From an uncultured Ruminiclostridium sp. (GTDB lineage Bacteria; Bacillota; Clostridia; Oscillospirales; Ruminococcaceae), in the NCBI GenBank assembly GCA_947623915.1, contig CANQIB010000010.1, forward strand, positions 1 through 64,000: DNA of 64,000 nt, read 5' to 3'. How positions within the stretch are numbered: the stretch's first letter is position 1; each line of letters starts with the position of its first letter. The notes under the pieces were generated by a model. It was given only the letters and a program-made list of their open reading frames with translations. It did no database searches and was not told the origin of the DNA. A program made the position numbers and the translations under genes. Shown here in pieces: positions 6,882-15,430 of this stretch.

Positions 6882-7691
6882 TTAAAAAAGCCGCGACAGG
6901 CTTTCAAACGCTATGCCCGCCCATTCCCTGAACCAGTAGGACGGCAGCAGGTAAAGCGGGGTAGCCGAGCAAACGGAACGCGCGTCCATGCCTAAATTCT
7001 CGGCTATCATACGAGCGCGCTTTTGATGAAAGCCGTCCGTGATTATCGCGACCTTCGGACAAAGTCCGTTTTCCTCTATGATACGCTTGGAAAATTCCAG
7101 ATTTTCGACGGTATTGCGCGAGCCGTCCTCGACGAATATCCGCTCTTGAGCTATCCCGTGAGAGATAAGATATTCTTTCATGGCTAAAGCCTCCGTGACA
7201 GGCTCTCCCTCGCCTTTTCCTCCCGACACCACGCAGACAGCCGACGGCTCGTCCTCGAGATACCGCCGCGCCGCGTCCAGTCGGTTTATCATCATAACGC
7301 TCGGGCCGCTGTCATAGACCTGACAGCCCAGCACTATCGCCGTTCTGCCGCCGCCCTGCTCCGGCGCGTCCGCCATTGCCGCCGCCATGGTCACGGAGAT
7401 GACCAAGCAAAAAGCGGTAAGCGCCGCGACAACCGCAAGATATATGCGGTACAGCACCCTTATCGGCTTTTTTTGCGACACGGTACAAAGCGGGAGCAGC
7501 AGCGCCGCCGCGACGTACATACCTCCGCCCAGCAGCCCTATCGCCGTCCCCATGTGGAATATACCTTTAAACATCGGCGGTATCACCGAAAGTATCGCAA
7601 GACATCCCAAAGCCGCCGGCAAGACCGCCGCCGCCTTTTTCCATGCGGGCAGCGCCGCATACCGCCGTCTGACGTTTTCTTTTGCGTCCAT
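6882..7691 (-). CDS. YdcF-like DUF218 membrane protein, 269 aa
   Basis: The N-terminal ~105 residues hold three to four membrane segments. The rest is a DUF218 domain: IVLGCQVY at ~119, NRLDAARRYL, VVSGGKGEGEPVTEA, the signature ED.S.NTVENLEFS near 192-202, and DGFHQKRARMIA. DUF218 proteins (YdcF, SanA, ElyC) act at the envelope; ElyC is linked to peptidoglycan and polyprenol-lipid metabolism, but the reaction is unknown. Its ATG lies one base after the dapL stop codon (TAAAATG), so the two are translationally coupled. The coupling to diaminopimelate synthesis fits a cell-wall role. Confidence 0.85.
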   Translation of the reverse strand: MDAKENVRRRYAALPAWKKAAAVLPAALGCLAILSVIPPMFKGIFHMGTAIGLLGGGMYVAAALLLPLCTVSQKKPIRVLYRIYLAVVAALTAFCLVISVTMAAAMADAPEQGGGRTAIVLGCQVYDSGPSVMMINRLDAARRYLEDEPSAVCVVSGGKGEGEPVTEALAMKEYLISHGIAQERIFVEDGSRNTVENLEFSKRIIEENGLCPKVAIITDGFHQKRARMIAENLGMDARSVCSATPLYLLPSYWFREWAGIAFESLSRLF

Positions 7692-7692
7692 T

Positions 7693-8898
7693 TTATTTTT
7701 TCAGCAGTTTTTTAACTCTTTCCATCGCCTCAACAGTATTTTCATAACTGCCGAACGCGGTAAGTCTGAACCAGCCGTCGCCGTTTTTGCCGAATCCCGC
7801 GCCGGGAGTGCCCACTACCTCCGCCTCTTTTAGCAGTCGGTCGAAGAACGTCCAGCTGTCCTCTCCGTCGGGGCATTTGAACCATATGTAAGGCGAATTT
7901 TTACCGCCTGTGTATTTTATTCCGAGGCTGTCGAACGTTTCCGCTATCACCTTGGCGTTGCGCATATAGTAAGCTATCGTTTCGCGGGTCTGCTTTATCC
8001 CCTCCGGGGTGAACACCGCTTGTGCGGCGCGCTGTACGGGATAGGACACTCCGTTGAACTTGCTGCCCTGCCGTCTGCACCAAAGTTGCATAAAGCTCAT
8101 TTCGCCGCCGTCCGGCGTTTCTATCGTAAGCTCCTTGGGGATAACGGTATAACCGCATCTCGTTCCGGTAAATCCTGCGGTTTTGGAAAGCGAGCATATC
8201 TCCACCGCGCACTTTCTCGCGCCCTCTATGCCCATTATGCTTCTGGGCAGGGACGGGTCGGAAATAAAAGCCTCATACGCCGCGTCGAAAATTATCACGG
8301 CTTTGTTTTTTATCGCGTAATCCACCCACTCTTTAAGCTGCTCTTTGGTATAAACCGAGCCCGTGGGGTTGTTAGGCGAGCAAAGGTAGATTATGCCCGG
8401 CTTTACGCTTTCGTCCGGCATAGCCGCAAAGCCGTTTTCCTCGGTGGAATCGGCGTAGTACACCTTTCTTCCGCCCATGACGTTGGAATCCACATATACG
8501 GGATACGCGGGGTCGGTCACCAACACGTCGTTAGATGCGTCGAACACGTCGCCGATATTGCCGCAGTCGGACTTTGCGCCGTCGCTTATAAGCACCTCGT
8601 CGGGGCTTACCGTCACGCCGAACGACGCATAGTATCCCGCTACCGCCTCGCGCAGGAAGTCATATCCCATGCCGCTGTCCTCATATCCGCGGAAAGTTTC
8701 CTTTACCGCCATCTCGTCCGCCGCTTTTTTCATCGCGTCGACTACCGTTTGAGCCAGCGGCTGAGTAACGTCGCCTATCCCCATGCGTATTATCTTGTTG
8801 TCGGGGTGCGCTTCGGTATACTCCCTTACCCGCTTTCCTATCTCTATAAACAGATAATTCTTTTTAAGGTCCAAAAACCCTTTGTTCATGAGTGCCAT
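7693..8898 (-). CDS. dapL: LL-diaminopimelate aminotransferase, 401 aa
   Basis: A fold-type I PLP enzyme that converts tetrahydrodipicolinate directly to LL-diaminopimelate with glutamate as amino donor (EC 2.6.1.83), supplying lysine and the peptidoglycan cross-linker. Diagnostic stretches are MGIGDVTQPL, TFRGYEDSGMGY, SDGAKSDCGNI, TDPAYPVYVDSNV, SPNNPTGS and the PLP-lysine segment SLSKTAGFTGTR. The length is normal for the family. The start is the ATG at 8898 behind GAAAGGA; the in-frame region upstream is not conserved-looking. It is the first gene of a pair with the DUF218 protein. Confidence 0.95.
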   Translation of the reverse strand: MALMNKGFLDLKKNYLFIEIGKRVREYTEAHPDNKIIRMGIGDVTQPLAQTVVDAMKKAADEMAVKETFRGYEDSGMGYDFLREAVAGYYASFGVTVSPDEVLISDGAKSDCGNIGDVFDASNDVLVTDPAYPVYVDSNVMGGRKVYYADSTEENGFAAMPDESVKPGIIYLCSPNNPTGSVYTKEQLKEWVDYAIKNKAVIIFDAAYEAFISDPSLPRSIMGIEGARKCAVEICSLSKTAGFTGTRCGYTVIPKELTIETPDGGEMSFMQLWCRRQGSKFNGVSYPVQRAAQAVFTPEGIKQTRETIAYYMRNAKVIAETFDSLGIKYTGGKNSPYIWFKCPDGEDSWTFFDRLLKEAEVVGTPGAGFGKNGDGWFRLTAFGSYENTVEAMERVKKLLKK

Positions 8899-9046
8899 AT
8901 ATTTTTTCCTTTCTTTGTTGAACGTTCTCGGTGATTTTATTATACTCTTACCGCATAAAAAAGTCAAGCGCCAAAGCTCCCGCCCGACCCGCAATAAAAA
9001 TTCGGCAAAATACAAGTCGGAGCGTGTGCGGTCGCTCCGGCTGATT

Positions 9047-9553
9047 TTATTCTCTCGATTCTCCCGCGAGCAGCCTGCGGCAGGATCTGTTGTCTATCCC
9101 CTGATACAGGCACATTCCGACAAATCCGCAGGACACGACCTCTCCGGCAAACACCGTAAGAAAGACGAACCACAGCGCGTCGGGCACTCCGTAAGCGTAA
9201 ACCAGCACGAACGGTACGATAAGCGTGTTTGCAAGTATCGGCGGCAAAGGAGCGAGCCATTTGTTCTTATCTCTCAGCAGATAGGTGAATACCGCTCCGA
9301 TAAGGGTCGCCAGACTGCCGAACACGATATCCCAGATGACCGCGCCTGTGACGGTGTTGGATATTATGCAGCCGACGAAAAGTCCCGGCACCGCCGCCGG
9401 TGTGAATGCGGGCAGCACCGTCAGCGCCTCGCTCAGTCTTACCTGCACTACCCCGCTCGCCAAACCCATAAGGTTTGTAAGCCAAGTCATAACGACATAG
9501 ACCGCCGCTATGGCCGCGCCCTGTACCAAAAACAGGACCTTTTTGTTTCTCAT
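9047..9553 (-). CDS. queT: QueT-type queuosine-precursor transporter (ECF S component), 168 aa
   Basis: A small, very hydrophobic protein of five to six segments with the QueT signature VQVRLSEALTVLPAFTPAAVPGLFVGC near residues 36-62 and NTVTGAVIWDIVFGSLATLIGA. It serves as substrate-binding S component for preQ0/preQ1 uptake, working with a shared ECF energising module encoded elsewhere. ATG at 9551-9553 follows GGAGG. The 68-base leader folds as expected of a preQ1 riboswitch (see that entry), which supports the substrate assignment. It ends without a visible strong terminator before dapL. Confidence 0.88.
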   Translation of the reverse strand: MRNKKVLFLVQGAAIAAVYVVMTWLTNLMGLASGVVQVRLSEALTVLPAFTPAAVPGLFVGCIISNTVTGAVIWDIVFGSLATLIGAVFTYLLRDKNKWLAPLPPILANTLIVPFVLVYAYGVPDALWFVFLTVFAGEVVSCGFVGMCLYQGIDNRSCRRLLAGESRE

Positions 9554-9556
9554 TTG

Positions 9557-9623
9557 ATTTTCCTCCGTAGTTTTGATTTATCCCGTCAAGGACGGGAAAG
9601 TGAGGATTTTGCGAACTCACTTT
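9557..9623 (-). promoter_or_regulatory. Candidate preQ1 riboswitch in the queT leader
   Basis: The predicted start point is at about 9621. The RNA begins with an 8-bp perfect stem (AAAGTGAG / CTCACTTT) with loop TTCGCAAAATC. A 6-bp stem (CCCGTC / GACGGG) follows at once, then the tail ATAAATCAAAACTA running into CGGAGGA, the ribosome binding site. A 5'-terminal hairpin whose loop can pair with an A-rich tail overlapping the SD is the architecture of preQ1 aptamers. An extra hairpin between stem and tail recalls the preQ1-III class described near queT genes of gut Firmicutes. The loop base UUCG can pair with CGGA of the SD region. Assignment rests on architecture and gene context, not on a covariance model. 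Confidence 0.5.
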
Positions 9624-9627
9624 ACAG

Positions 9628-9656
9628 ATGATAACACATTACGGGGAAAAAGTCAA
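9628..9656 (-). promoter_or_regulatory. Promoter of queT (TTGACT-17-TATCAT)
   Basis: -35 TTGACT (9651-9656), 17-bp spacer, -10 TATCAT (9628-9633) on the minus strand. The start point falls at the first base of the leader hairpin. Confidence 0.85.
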
Positions 9657-9661
9657 GTCGA

Positions 9662-10537
9662 TCAAAGACCCGTAAGATCCCACAGCGGAATAAACTCCGC
9701 TCCGGCGCTCTCCTTTTCCTGCGTGTACCCGATAAATCCCAGCTCGGCGGCGCGGTCGACGACCTTTTCGTATTCAAAGGTGGTCACCTTTCGGTCTATC
9801 TCGGGATATTGAGCCGCCTTATGGCAGGGCAGATACTGCCGCATTATGCTGAGCCTTATTTTATCCGTCGGCACAGTTTCCGCCAGCATTTCCAGCGCCT
9901 TGACGCTGTCGCGTCTGCCGTCGGGAAGCACGAGATGGCGCACCATTACCCCTTTGGTCATCATGCCGCCGTCAAATCCCGCCGCGCCGGTCAGCTCGTA
10001 CATCGTCTTTATCGCGGCGAGCGCCTTTTGCGGATAATCCCGCGCAAAGGAATATTTTTCCGCCCTTGCGCCGTCCGCGTATTTTAGATCCGGCAAAAAA
10101 ATATCCACCAGTCCCTCAAGGCGGCGCAGCGTTTCGACGCTCTCATACCCGCCGCAGTTCCATATTACGGGAATGTCAAGGCGCGGCTTTACCTTTTCCA
10201 AAACCTCGGCTATGGCGTAGGAAAACTGCGTCGGAGTGACCAGATTTATGTTGTGCGCGCCCTTATCCCTCAGCTCAAATATCACCCTTTCCAAATCGTC
10301 GGCGGTGATGTCTTTCCCGCGGCCCTCCTGACTGATTGGATAATTTTGGCAGAACACGCATTTCAGCACGCAGCCCGAAAAGAATATCGCGCCGCTGCCG
10401 TTTTTGCCGGAAATACACGGCTCTTCCCCGTAATGCAGCGAGGCCCGCGCTGCGCGCAGGCCTTTTACTCCGCAATATCCGACGGTAATCTCTCTGTCCG
10501 CCCCGCAGCCGCGAGGACATTGATAACACCGTGACAT
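9662..10537 (-). CDS. PflX-type radical SAM protein, 291 aa
   Basis: A radical SAM enzyme of the COG1313/PflX group related to pyruvate formate-lyase activases. The SAM-cluster motif is C56-x3-C60-x2-C63 (GCVLKCVFCQN). An extra N-terminal Cys set (C4, C7, C11, C22) may hold a second cluster. EEPCISGKNGSGAIFFSG and the late LRQ/SIMRQYLPCHKA block are typical of the group. Its substrate is unknown; related proteins are thought to activate glycyl-radical enzymes, but none is encoded here. The start is the ATG at 10537 behind GAAAGGAG. It lies 28 bases after the PrsA-like gene and is probably co-transcribed with it. Confidence 0.85.
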   Translation of the reverse strand: MSRCYQCPRGCGADREITVGYCGVKGLRAARASLHYGEEPCISGKNGSGAIFFSGCVLKCVFCQNYPISQEGRGKDITADDLERVIFELRDKGAHNINLVTPTQFSYAIAEVLEKVKPRLDIPVIWNCGGYESVETLRRLEGLVDIFLPDLKYADGARAEKYSFARDYPQKALAAIKTMYELTGAAGFDGGMMTKGVMVRHLVLPDGRRDSVKALEMLAETVPTDKIRLSIMRQYLPCHKAAQYPEIDRKVTTFEYEKVVDRAAELGFIGYTQEKESAGAEFIPLWDLTGL

Positions 10538-10565
10538 TTTTCTCCTTTCGCCGAAACGGGCGGTA

Positions 10566-11888
10566 TCACTCGCTCTCCGACTGCTCCTGCGACTCGGTCT
10601 GTTCGGGTCGGTCGTAGTGCAAAGCGTCGTAATCGTATTCGTACCCGACTTCCTTCTGCCATTGTTCAACGGTCTGCTGACGCAGCTCCTGCTGCTTGTC
10701 GGCTATCATTCCCTCCTCGGTCGCCTGTCTGACGTCCTCCATGTTTTCCTCGGTTATCTTTGCGTCGCCCTTGTACTGAATGATATAATATCCCCTGTCG
10801 GTCGGGATAAGGTCGGATATATCGCCCGGCTTTTCCAGCTTATACAGCGCTTCGTAAAGCTCGGATATCGTGCGCTCGGATTTGTATACGACCAAGGTGG
10901 TGGGGTCCTCCGTGTCCTCGGAATAATTCGCCCCGTATTCCTTTAATACCGCGTCAAAATCCGCCTCGCCCGACTGCAATTTTTTCAGCGCCGCCTCAGC
11001 CTGTCCTTTTATCTTTTCCAGCATTTCGTCGCGCATCTTATCAAGCTCAGCGGTATCCGCGCCGCTCTCGGTGCGCGCCGCGGAAAGCTCCGCCGCGTCA
11101 GCGGAATCCGCCGCTATCAGTATGAATTTTATCTCTCTCGAACCGTCGGGTATCCATACCGCCTGATATTCTGTCTTTGCCTCATATTCCGATACGGATT
11201 TTTCGTAAGCCGCCTTTGCCTCCTCGGTAAAAGAGGTTATATAATCCTCGACTTCCTTTTCGGTAACGGTTATATCCTTGCCGATATCCTGTATCGTTTT
11301 GCTGTATATATAGTTGTTAGATACCCATTTCAGGAAGTTTTCTTCCGAAAGTCCGAACTGCTCAAGATACTCGTTGAGCAGCTCGCGCTTTTTCGCTTTC
11401 AGCTCATCGTCCGATACCTCGGAGGTATCGCCGAGCGCCTGCTGCGCCTCTTCCTCGAACTTCGGGTAAAACTGTTCGAGATACGCCTCAAAGTCCTCGT
11501 TCACCTCTGCCGCCTCTTCGTCAGACAGCACGTCAAGCCCTTTTTCGGCGGCTTTTTTCAAAACTATCTTTTCGTTCGCAAGTCCCTCTATCATCTGCTG
11601 ACGGAGGCTTTTCAAAGTCGCCTCGTTATCGGGATCGCTCTCGTCCAGCTCGTTTATATCCACATAAAACGAATACTCCGAATAAAAATCCGCAAAAGGT
11701 ATGTTGTAATATTCCTTGTCCTCGTCGGAAAGGTCGCCGCTCGCCCAAGCGACCGTATCGTCATCCGCAGCAGTCCAAAGCTCCGCGTCGGTGCCGCCCG
11801 ACGTTTTCGATTCAAGTATGCTCTCCGCGCAGCCTGACGCCGTGACAACCACGGCAAGCATAAGCGCGGCAAAAACCGTCTTTTTCAT
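10566..11888 (-). CDS. PrsA/SurA-like foldase lipoprotein (parvulin-type PPIase), 440 aa
   Basis: An N-terminal lipoprotein signal with lipobox TASGC (Cys20) anchors it outside the membrane. A SurA_N-like helical part (residues ~75-215, EGLANEKIVLKKAAEKG) is followed by a parvulin domain (~255-390, with LKKLQSGEADFDAVLKEY and PGDISDLIPTDRGYYII). The tail is Gln/Glu/Ser rich. These proteins help secreted proteins fold after Sec export. The spacing of the parvulin core is stretched by an Ala/Asp-rich segment (residues ~265-300), so catalytic activity is uncertain. It heads an apparent operon with the PflX-type gene. Confidence 0.85.
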   Translation of the reverse strand: MKKTVFAALMLAVVVTASGCAESILESKTSGGTDAELWTAADDDTVAWASGDLSDEDKEYYNIPFADFYSEYSFYVDINELDESDPDNEATLKSLRQQMIEGLANEKIVLKKAAEKGLDVLSDEEAAEVNEDFEAYLEQFYPKFEEEAQQALGDTSEVSDDELKAKKRELLNEYLEQFGLSEENFLKWVSNNYIYSKTIQDIGKDITVTEKEVEDYITSFTEEAKAAYEKSVSEYEAKTEYQAVWIPDGSREIKFILIAADSADAAELSAARTESGADTAELDKMRDEMLEKIKGQAEAALKKLQSGEADFDAVLKEYGANYSEDTEDPTTLVVYKSERTISELYEALYKLEKPGDISDLIPTDRGYYIIQYKGDAKITEENMEDVRQATEEGMIADKQQELRQQTVEQWQKEVGYEYDYDALHYDRPEQTESQEQSESE

Positions 11889-11979
11889 ATTATCTTCCTT
11901 TCTTTGTTTACATCGGCTCTATTAAGTATACCATATTATTCCGCAAAGTCAACGGATTTCATCAAAATTTCAAATACGC

Positions 11980-13506
11980 TCAGGTCATCGACCAGTATTT
12001 TCTGTCCAAGCTGCGGAAGTTTATGGCGGAGGCTATATCCTTTTTGCGTATTATCTCGCTCTCGCCGAGGTCGGCGCAGGTGCGCGCGACTTTAAGTATC
12101 CTGTCATAAGCTCTCGCGGACAGTCCCATCTTGTCAAAGCAGCCCGCTATCAGCTTTTTTGCGCCGTCGTCCATCGGACACATTTTATGGAGCTGTGACG
12201 CGGTTATCTTGGAATTTGACCGTATCCCCGTACCCTTAAAGCGTTCCTTTTGTATCTCTCTTGCGCGCATGACGCGCGCAAGCACCGCTTTGCCGGATTC
12301 GCCCGGCGCGGAATTGCTTATCTCCTCATAGCTTAACTGCGGCATCTCCACCTGTATATCTATCCTGTCCAGCACAGGTCGGCTTATCTTTCCGAGATAG
12401 CTTTGTATCATTTTTTCGGTGCAGGTACAATGTCCGTGCGGATTGCCGTAATTCCCGCAGGGGCAGGGATTCATCGCGGCAACCAGCATTATATCGCAGG
12501 GGTAGCTTACCGAGCCCTGTGCGCGGGAAATGGTTATCGTTCCGTCCTCAAGAGGCTGGCGCAGCGTTTCCAGCGTGCGGCGGTCAAATTCCGGCAGCTC
12601 GTCCAGAAAAAGCACGCCGTTATGCGCAAGGGAGATCTCTCCCGGCTTTGGGACGCTCCCTCCGCCGATAAGGCCCACCGCCGACGCGGTATGCGATACC
12701 GCGCGGAACGGTCTTTGCATTATCACGGGATCGTTCCTGTCAAGCTGCCCCGCTATCGAATGTATGCCGGTGGTCTCTATGCTCTCCTCAAAGCTCATCG
12801 GCGGAAGTATCGAGGGTATCCGCTTTGCTATCATGCTTTTGCCCGTGCCGGGCGGTCCTATCAGCAAAACGTTGTGGAATCCCGCCGCTGCTACCTCCAA
12901 CGCGTGCTTTGCCAGCGGCTGACCCTTTACGTCGGAAAAATCCTCCAGTATCGAAAGCGTCGGGTCGGGTCGATAAACGGGTTCGGGAGAAATGGGCTTT
13001 TTGCCGGTAAAATGGTCTATCAAAGCGGGTATATCCTTTACTCCGTATACCTCCAGTCCCTCCGCCACCGACGCCTCGCGGGCGTTCTCCTCCGGCAGGA
13101 ACAGTCTTTTTATCCCGCAGTTTCTCGCCTCTATCGCCATGCTCAGCACGCCGTTAGTGTACATAAGTCCGCCGCCGAGCGACACCTCGCCGATAAACGC
13201 GCAGTCGTCAAGGTCGTCCTCTATTATGTTGTTTACCGAAAGCAGCGCGGCTATTATCGTAAAATCGTACAGCGAGCCGCATTTTCTCACATCGGCGGGC
13301 GCGAGATTTACGGTTATCTTCTGTCCGCCTACGCTTATCCCGACGCCGGACAGCGCGCCTTTTATCCTCATTTTGCTTTCCTGCACCGCCGCGTCGCCCA
13401 GCCCCACTATATCGAACGAGGGCTGACCGCGTCCCGTTATTATTTCCGCCGTGACTTTAAAGGCGTTCATTCCGAACAGCCCCATACCGTTTACCTGTGC
13501 ATACAT
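11980..13506 (-). CDS. comM: YifB/ComM-family Mg-chelatase-like AAA+ ATPase, 508 aa
   Basis: N-terminal Lon-like/ChlI fold (residues 1-165, with GLGDAAVQESKMRIKGAL), AAA+ core with Walker A GPPGTGKSM at ~218, Walker B LFLDELPEF at ~293, sensor NPCPCGNYG with a zinc-type Cys set (CPCGN..CTC), and a C-terminal helical Mg_chelatase_C domain. In Haemophilus and Vibrio, ComM is a hexameric branch-migration helicase used in natural transformation. In most Firmicutes its role is less clear. It is the expected length and intact. It stands alone with its own promoter. Confidence 0.92.
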   Translation of the reverse strand: MYAQVNGMGLFGMNAFKVTAEIITGRGQPSFDIVGLGDAAVQESKMRIKGALSGVGISVGGQKITVNLAPADVRKCGSLYDFTIIAALLSVNNIIEDDLDDCAFIGEVSLGGGLMYTNGVLSMAIEARNCGIKRLFLPEENAREASVAEGLEVYGVKDIPALIDHFTGKKPISPEPVYRPDPTLSILEDFSDVKGQPLAKHALEVAAAGFHNVLLIGPPGTGKSMIAKRIPSILPPMSFEESIETTGIHSIAGQLDRNDPVIMQRPFRAVSHTASAVGLIGGGSVPKPGEISLAHNGVLFLDELPEFDRRTLETLRQPLEDGTITISRAQGSVSYPCDIMLVAAMNPCPCGNYGNPHGHCTCTEKMIQSYLGKISRPVLDRIDIQVEMPQLSYEEISNSAPGESGKAVLARVMRAREIQKERFKGTGIRSNSKITASQLHKMCPMDDGAKKLIAGCFDKMGLSARAYDRILKVARTCADLGESEIIRKKDIASAINFRSLDRKYWSMT

Positions 13507-13596
13507 ATTACGTTTCCCTTATCTCCGTTCGCTCGGACGCTTCCGTTTTGCGGCGCGTCCCGAATGACCCTTGCGTAAAAATTGTAAGTTTAATAT

Positions 13597-13625
13597 ATTA
13601 TAACACGGATCCTCACAAAATGCAA
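13597..13625 (-). promoter_or_regulatory. Promoter of comM (TTGCAT-17-TATAAT)
   Basis: -35 TTGCAT (13620-13625), 17-bp spacer, -10 TATAAT (13597-13602) on the minus strand, about 80 bases before the ATG. Confidence 0.85.
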
Positions 13626-13657
13626 ATATCCTACTATATGCTTACCAAAAGCGAAAA

Positions 13658-13678
13658 GCGAACACAAGCTGTGTCCGC
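13658..13678 (-). terminator. Terminator of the sigma/membrane-protein operon
   Basis: A 9-bp stem (GCGAACACA / TGTGTCCGC, one G-U) with a three-base loop. On the minus strand it is followed by TTTTCGCTTTT, 48 bases after the stop of the upstream gene. Confidence 0.6.
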
Positions 13679-13726
13679 CTTTCAAAAACTACCGGAAGTA
13701 TGAAGTTATCAATTTGTTAAATACGC

Positions 13727-15430
13727 TCACGTCTCGGTGACGGAAACGGCGTGCGCCGATATTCCGCTGAATGAGCTGTTGTCGTTGCAGTTAAAGAGGA
13801 TGCTGTCCGCCGTAACGGTAACGTTATAGGTCTTATCCGTCTCAAATCCGCTCATGTCAACGTCTTCGGGAAGGTCAAGATATATCGGCGGATAACCGCT
13901 TTGAGCCACGTTATCCCCTCCGTCCGTGAGCAGATAAGGACCGGATATTCCGAGCGGGATGTACGGAAGAACGGTATCGAAGTCCGTCGGGTCTACGCAA
14001 AGCACATAACCGTTAAATGTGTCATAGCCCAGCATACCTTTCAGGGTGACAGAGCCGGACAGTTCCAGCCGATTATATCCGCCGCCGCTTTCGGTCAATT
14101 CCTTTTGCATCGCTTTCAGCCGTGCCTGCGCCTCGGTGACGGTAAGGTCTCCGACGGCGTCTCCCTTTTTCAGTACGGTCTTTTCGGTATCGTATACGGA
14201 CGGTTCTTCCGTGTCGCCGCTGTTGTACAGCAGCTCGGACGGTGACAGCTTTCTTACCGCGCAATAATCATAATCGAACCAGCCGTCGGCGCTTTGCGCG
14301 TCCGTCGGCATCATGTAACCGTAGAACGGCATTGAGAGCGGATATTCCGCGCCGCTTTCCATCTCGCTCTTGACCGAGGTAACCTCAACGGAATCAACGT
14401 TTGCCGTGACTTTGTTTATCCCCGACCGCGAAAAGCTCTGCGTCAGCGAGGAGATGACGACGGTCACATTGTACAGTCCGCTGTTTTCGGGCAAGCCCGC
14501 GCTGTCGGAAATATCTATCAGCGGGTAGGAGGACGCCGCGCAGAAGTAGAACCGCGTCTGCTCGGTGGAGGGGACTGCATACTGCGTATCCTCGTAATTT
14601 TCTTTTATGATATACTGCGCAAGCTCCTCCGACCGCTCATTGCCGTCGGGTATCAAGAGCAGCTTGCTGCCCGCTCCGTCGGGGTCGTTCCACAGTATCC
14701 CGTTAAGCTCCAAATTTCCCGTCAGGGTAAAGGTCATTTCGTAAGGCGAAAGGTAATACGTGCCGTCAGCCCCGTTCACGTTTACCGAGAAAGTCGCCGA
14801 TGCGTCGCTTACCGTCATGCCGGCTATGCTTTCGTCCTCCTTCAGCGCCACCGTTTCGGGCGCGGGTAGAGAGTCCGGCGCGCTGTAATGCGTACCGTTG
14901 AACAAATCGGGCGAACGCTCGTTGTCATCGTAATAAAGGCTGTCCTTTGTCAATTTTTGAACGACGGCGTAATCGTAGATACATTGCGCGCTGCCGTCCG
15001 TTCCCGGCTTATACGCTCCCGCCGTGGGAAGCGACAGCCCGTCGTACTCGATAAACGCGGGTATCTGCTCTACGCCGGAGGCAGTCCCCTCCGACGAGCC
15101 GCCGTTGTCGGATACTACCGACGTATCGCCGGGAATGGCCGTGTTGCTGCTCAACATTCTGACCAGCACCGCGCCTCCCACAACGGTCAGGCAAAGGCAG
15201 GCGGCGACCGACAGCCACTTTATCGCCGTGTGCTTTTTCTTTGCGGCGGGCTGAGCCAGCTCTTTAAGCTCCTGCGCATCCGTTACCTTTATCCGCTTTG
15301 CGTGAGCGGTCAGCTTTTTCATTTTTCTTTCAAACTCCGGCGAGAATCCGTGCTGTTCTTCGCCGACTACGCCGCGCATACGCTCACGGAAGGTCTCTTC
15401 AAGCGCTCTTTTAAGATTGTCGTTATACAT
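13727..15430 (-). CDS. Membrane protein with anti-sigma-like arrangement and duplicated outer domain, 567 aa
   Basis: A cytosolic N-terminus of ~85 residues (basic, helical) precedes one membrane segment (WLSVAACLCLTVVGGAVLV, ~90-110), then a ~450-residue extracellular part. The outer part contains two related halves (see finding): YDYAVVQKLTKDSLYYD...ALKEDESIAGMTVSDA and YDYCAVRKLSPSELLYN...VLKKGDAVGDLTVTEA. Its ATG overlaps the end of the ECF sigma gene by 8 bases. That coupling and topology are typical for regulators that hold a sigma factor at the membrane, but no ZAS or RsgI motif is visible. The function is inferred from position only. I do not recognise the outer domain. Confidence 0.7.
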   Translation of the reverse strand: MYNDNLKRALEETFRERMRGVVGEEQHGFSPEFERKMKKLTAHAKRIKVTDAQELKELAQPAAKKKHTAIKWLSVAACLCLTVVGGAVLVRMLSSNTAIPGDTSVVSDNGGSSEGTASGVEQIPAFIEYDGLSLPTAGAYKPGTDGSAQCIYDYAVVQKLTKDSLYYDDNERSPDLFNGTHYSAPDSLPAPETVALKEDESIAGMTVSDASATFSVNVNGADGTYYLSPYEMTFTLTGNLELNGILWNDPDGAGSKLLLIPDGNERSEELAQYIIKENYEDTQYAVPSTEQTRFYFCAASSYPLIDISDSAGLPENSGLYNVTVVISSLTQSFSRSGINKVTANVDSVEVTSVKSEMESGAEYPLSMPFYGYMMPTDAQSADGWFDYDYCAVRKLSPSELLYNSGDTEEPSVYDTEKTVLKKGDAVGDLTVTEAQARLKAMQKELTESGGGYNRLELSGSVTLKGMLGYDTFNGYVLCVDPTDFDTVLPYIPLGISGPYLLTDGGDNVAQSGYPPIYLDLPEDVDMSGFETDKTYNVTVTADSILFNCNDNSSFSGISAHAVSVTET

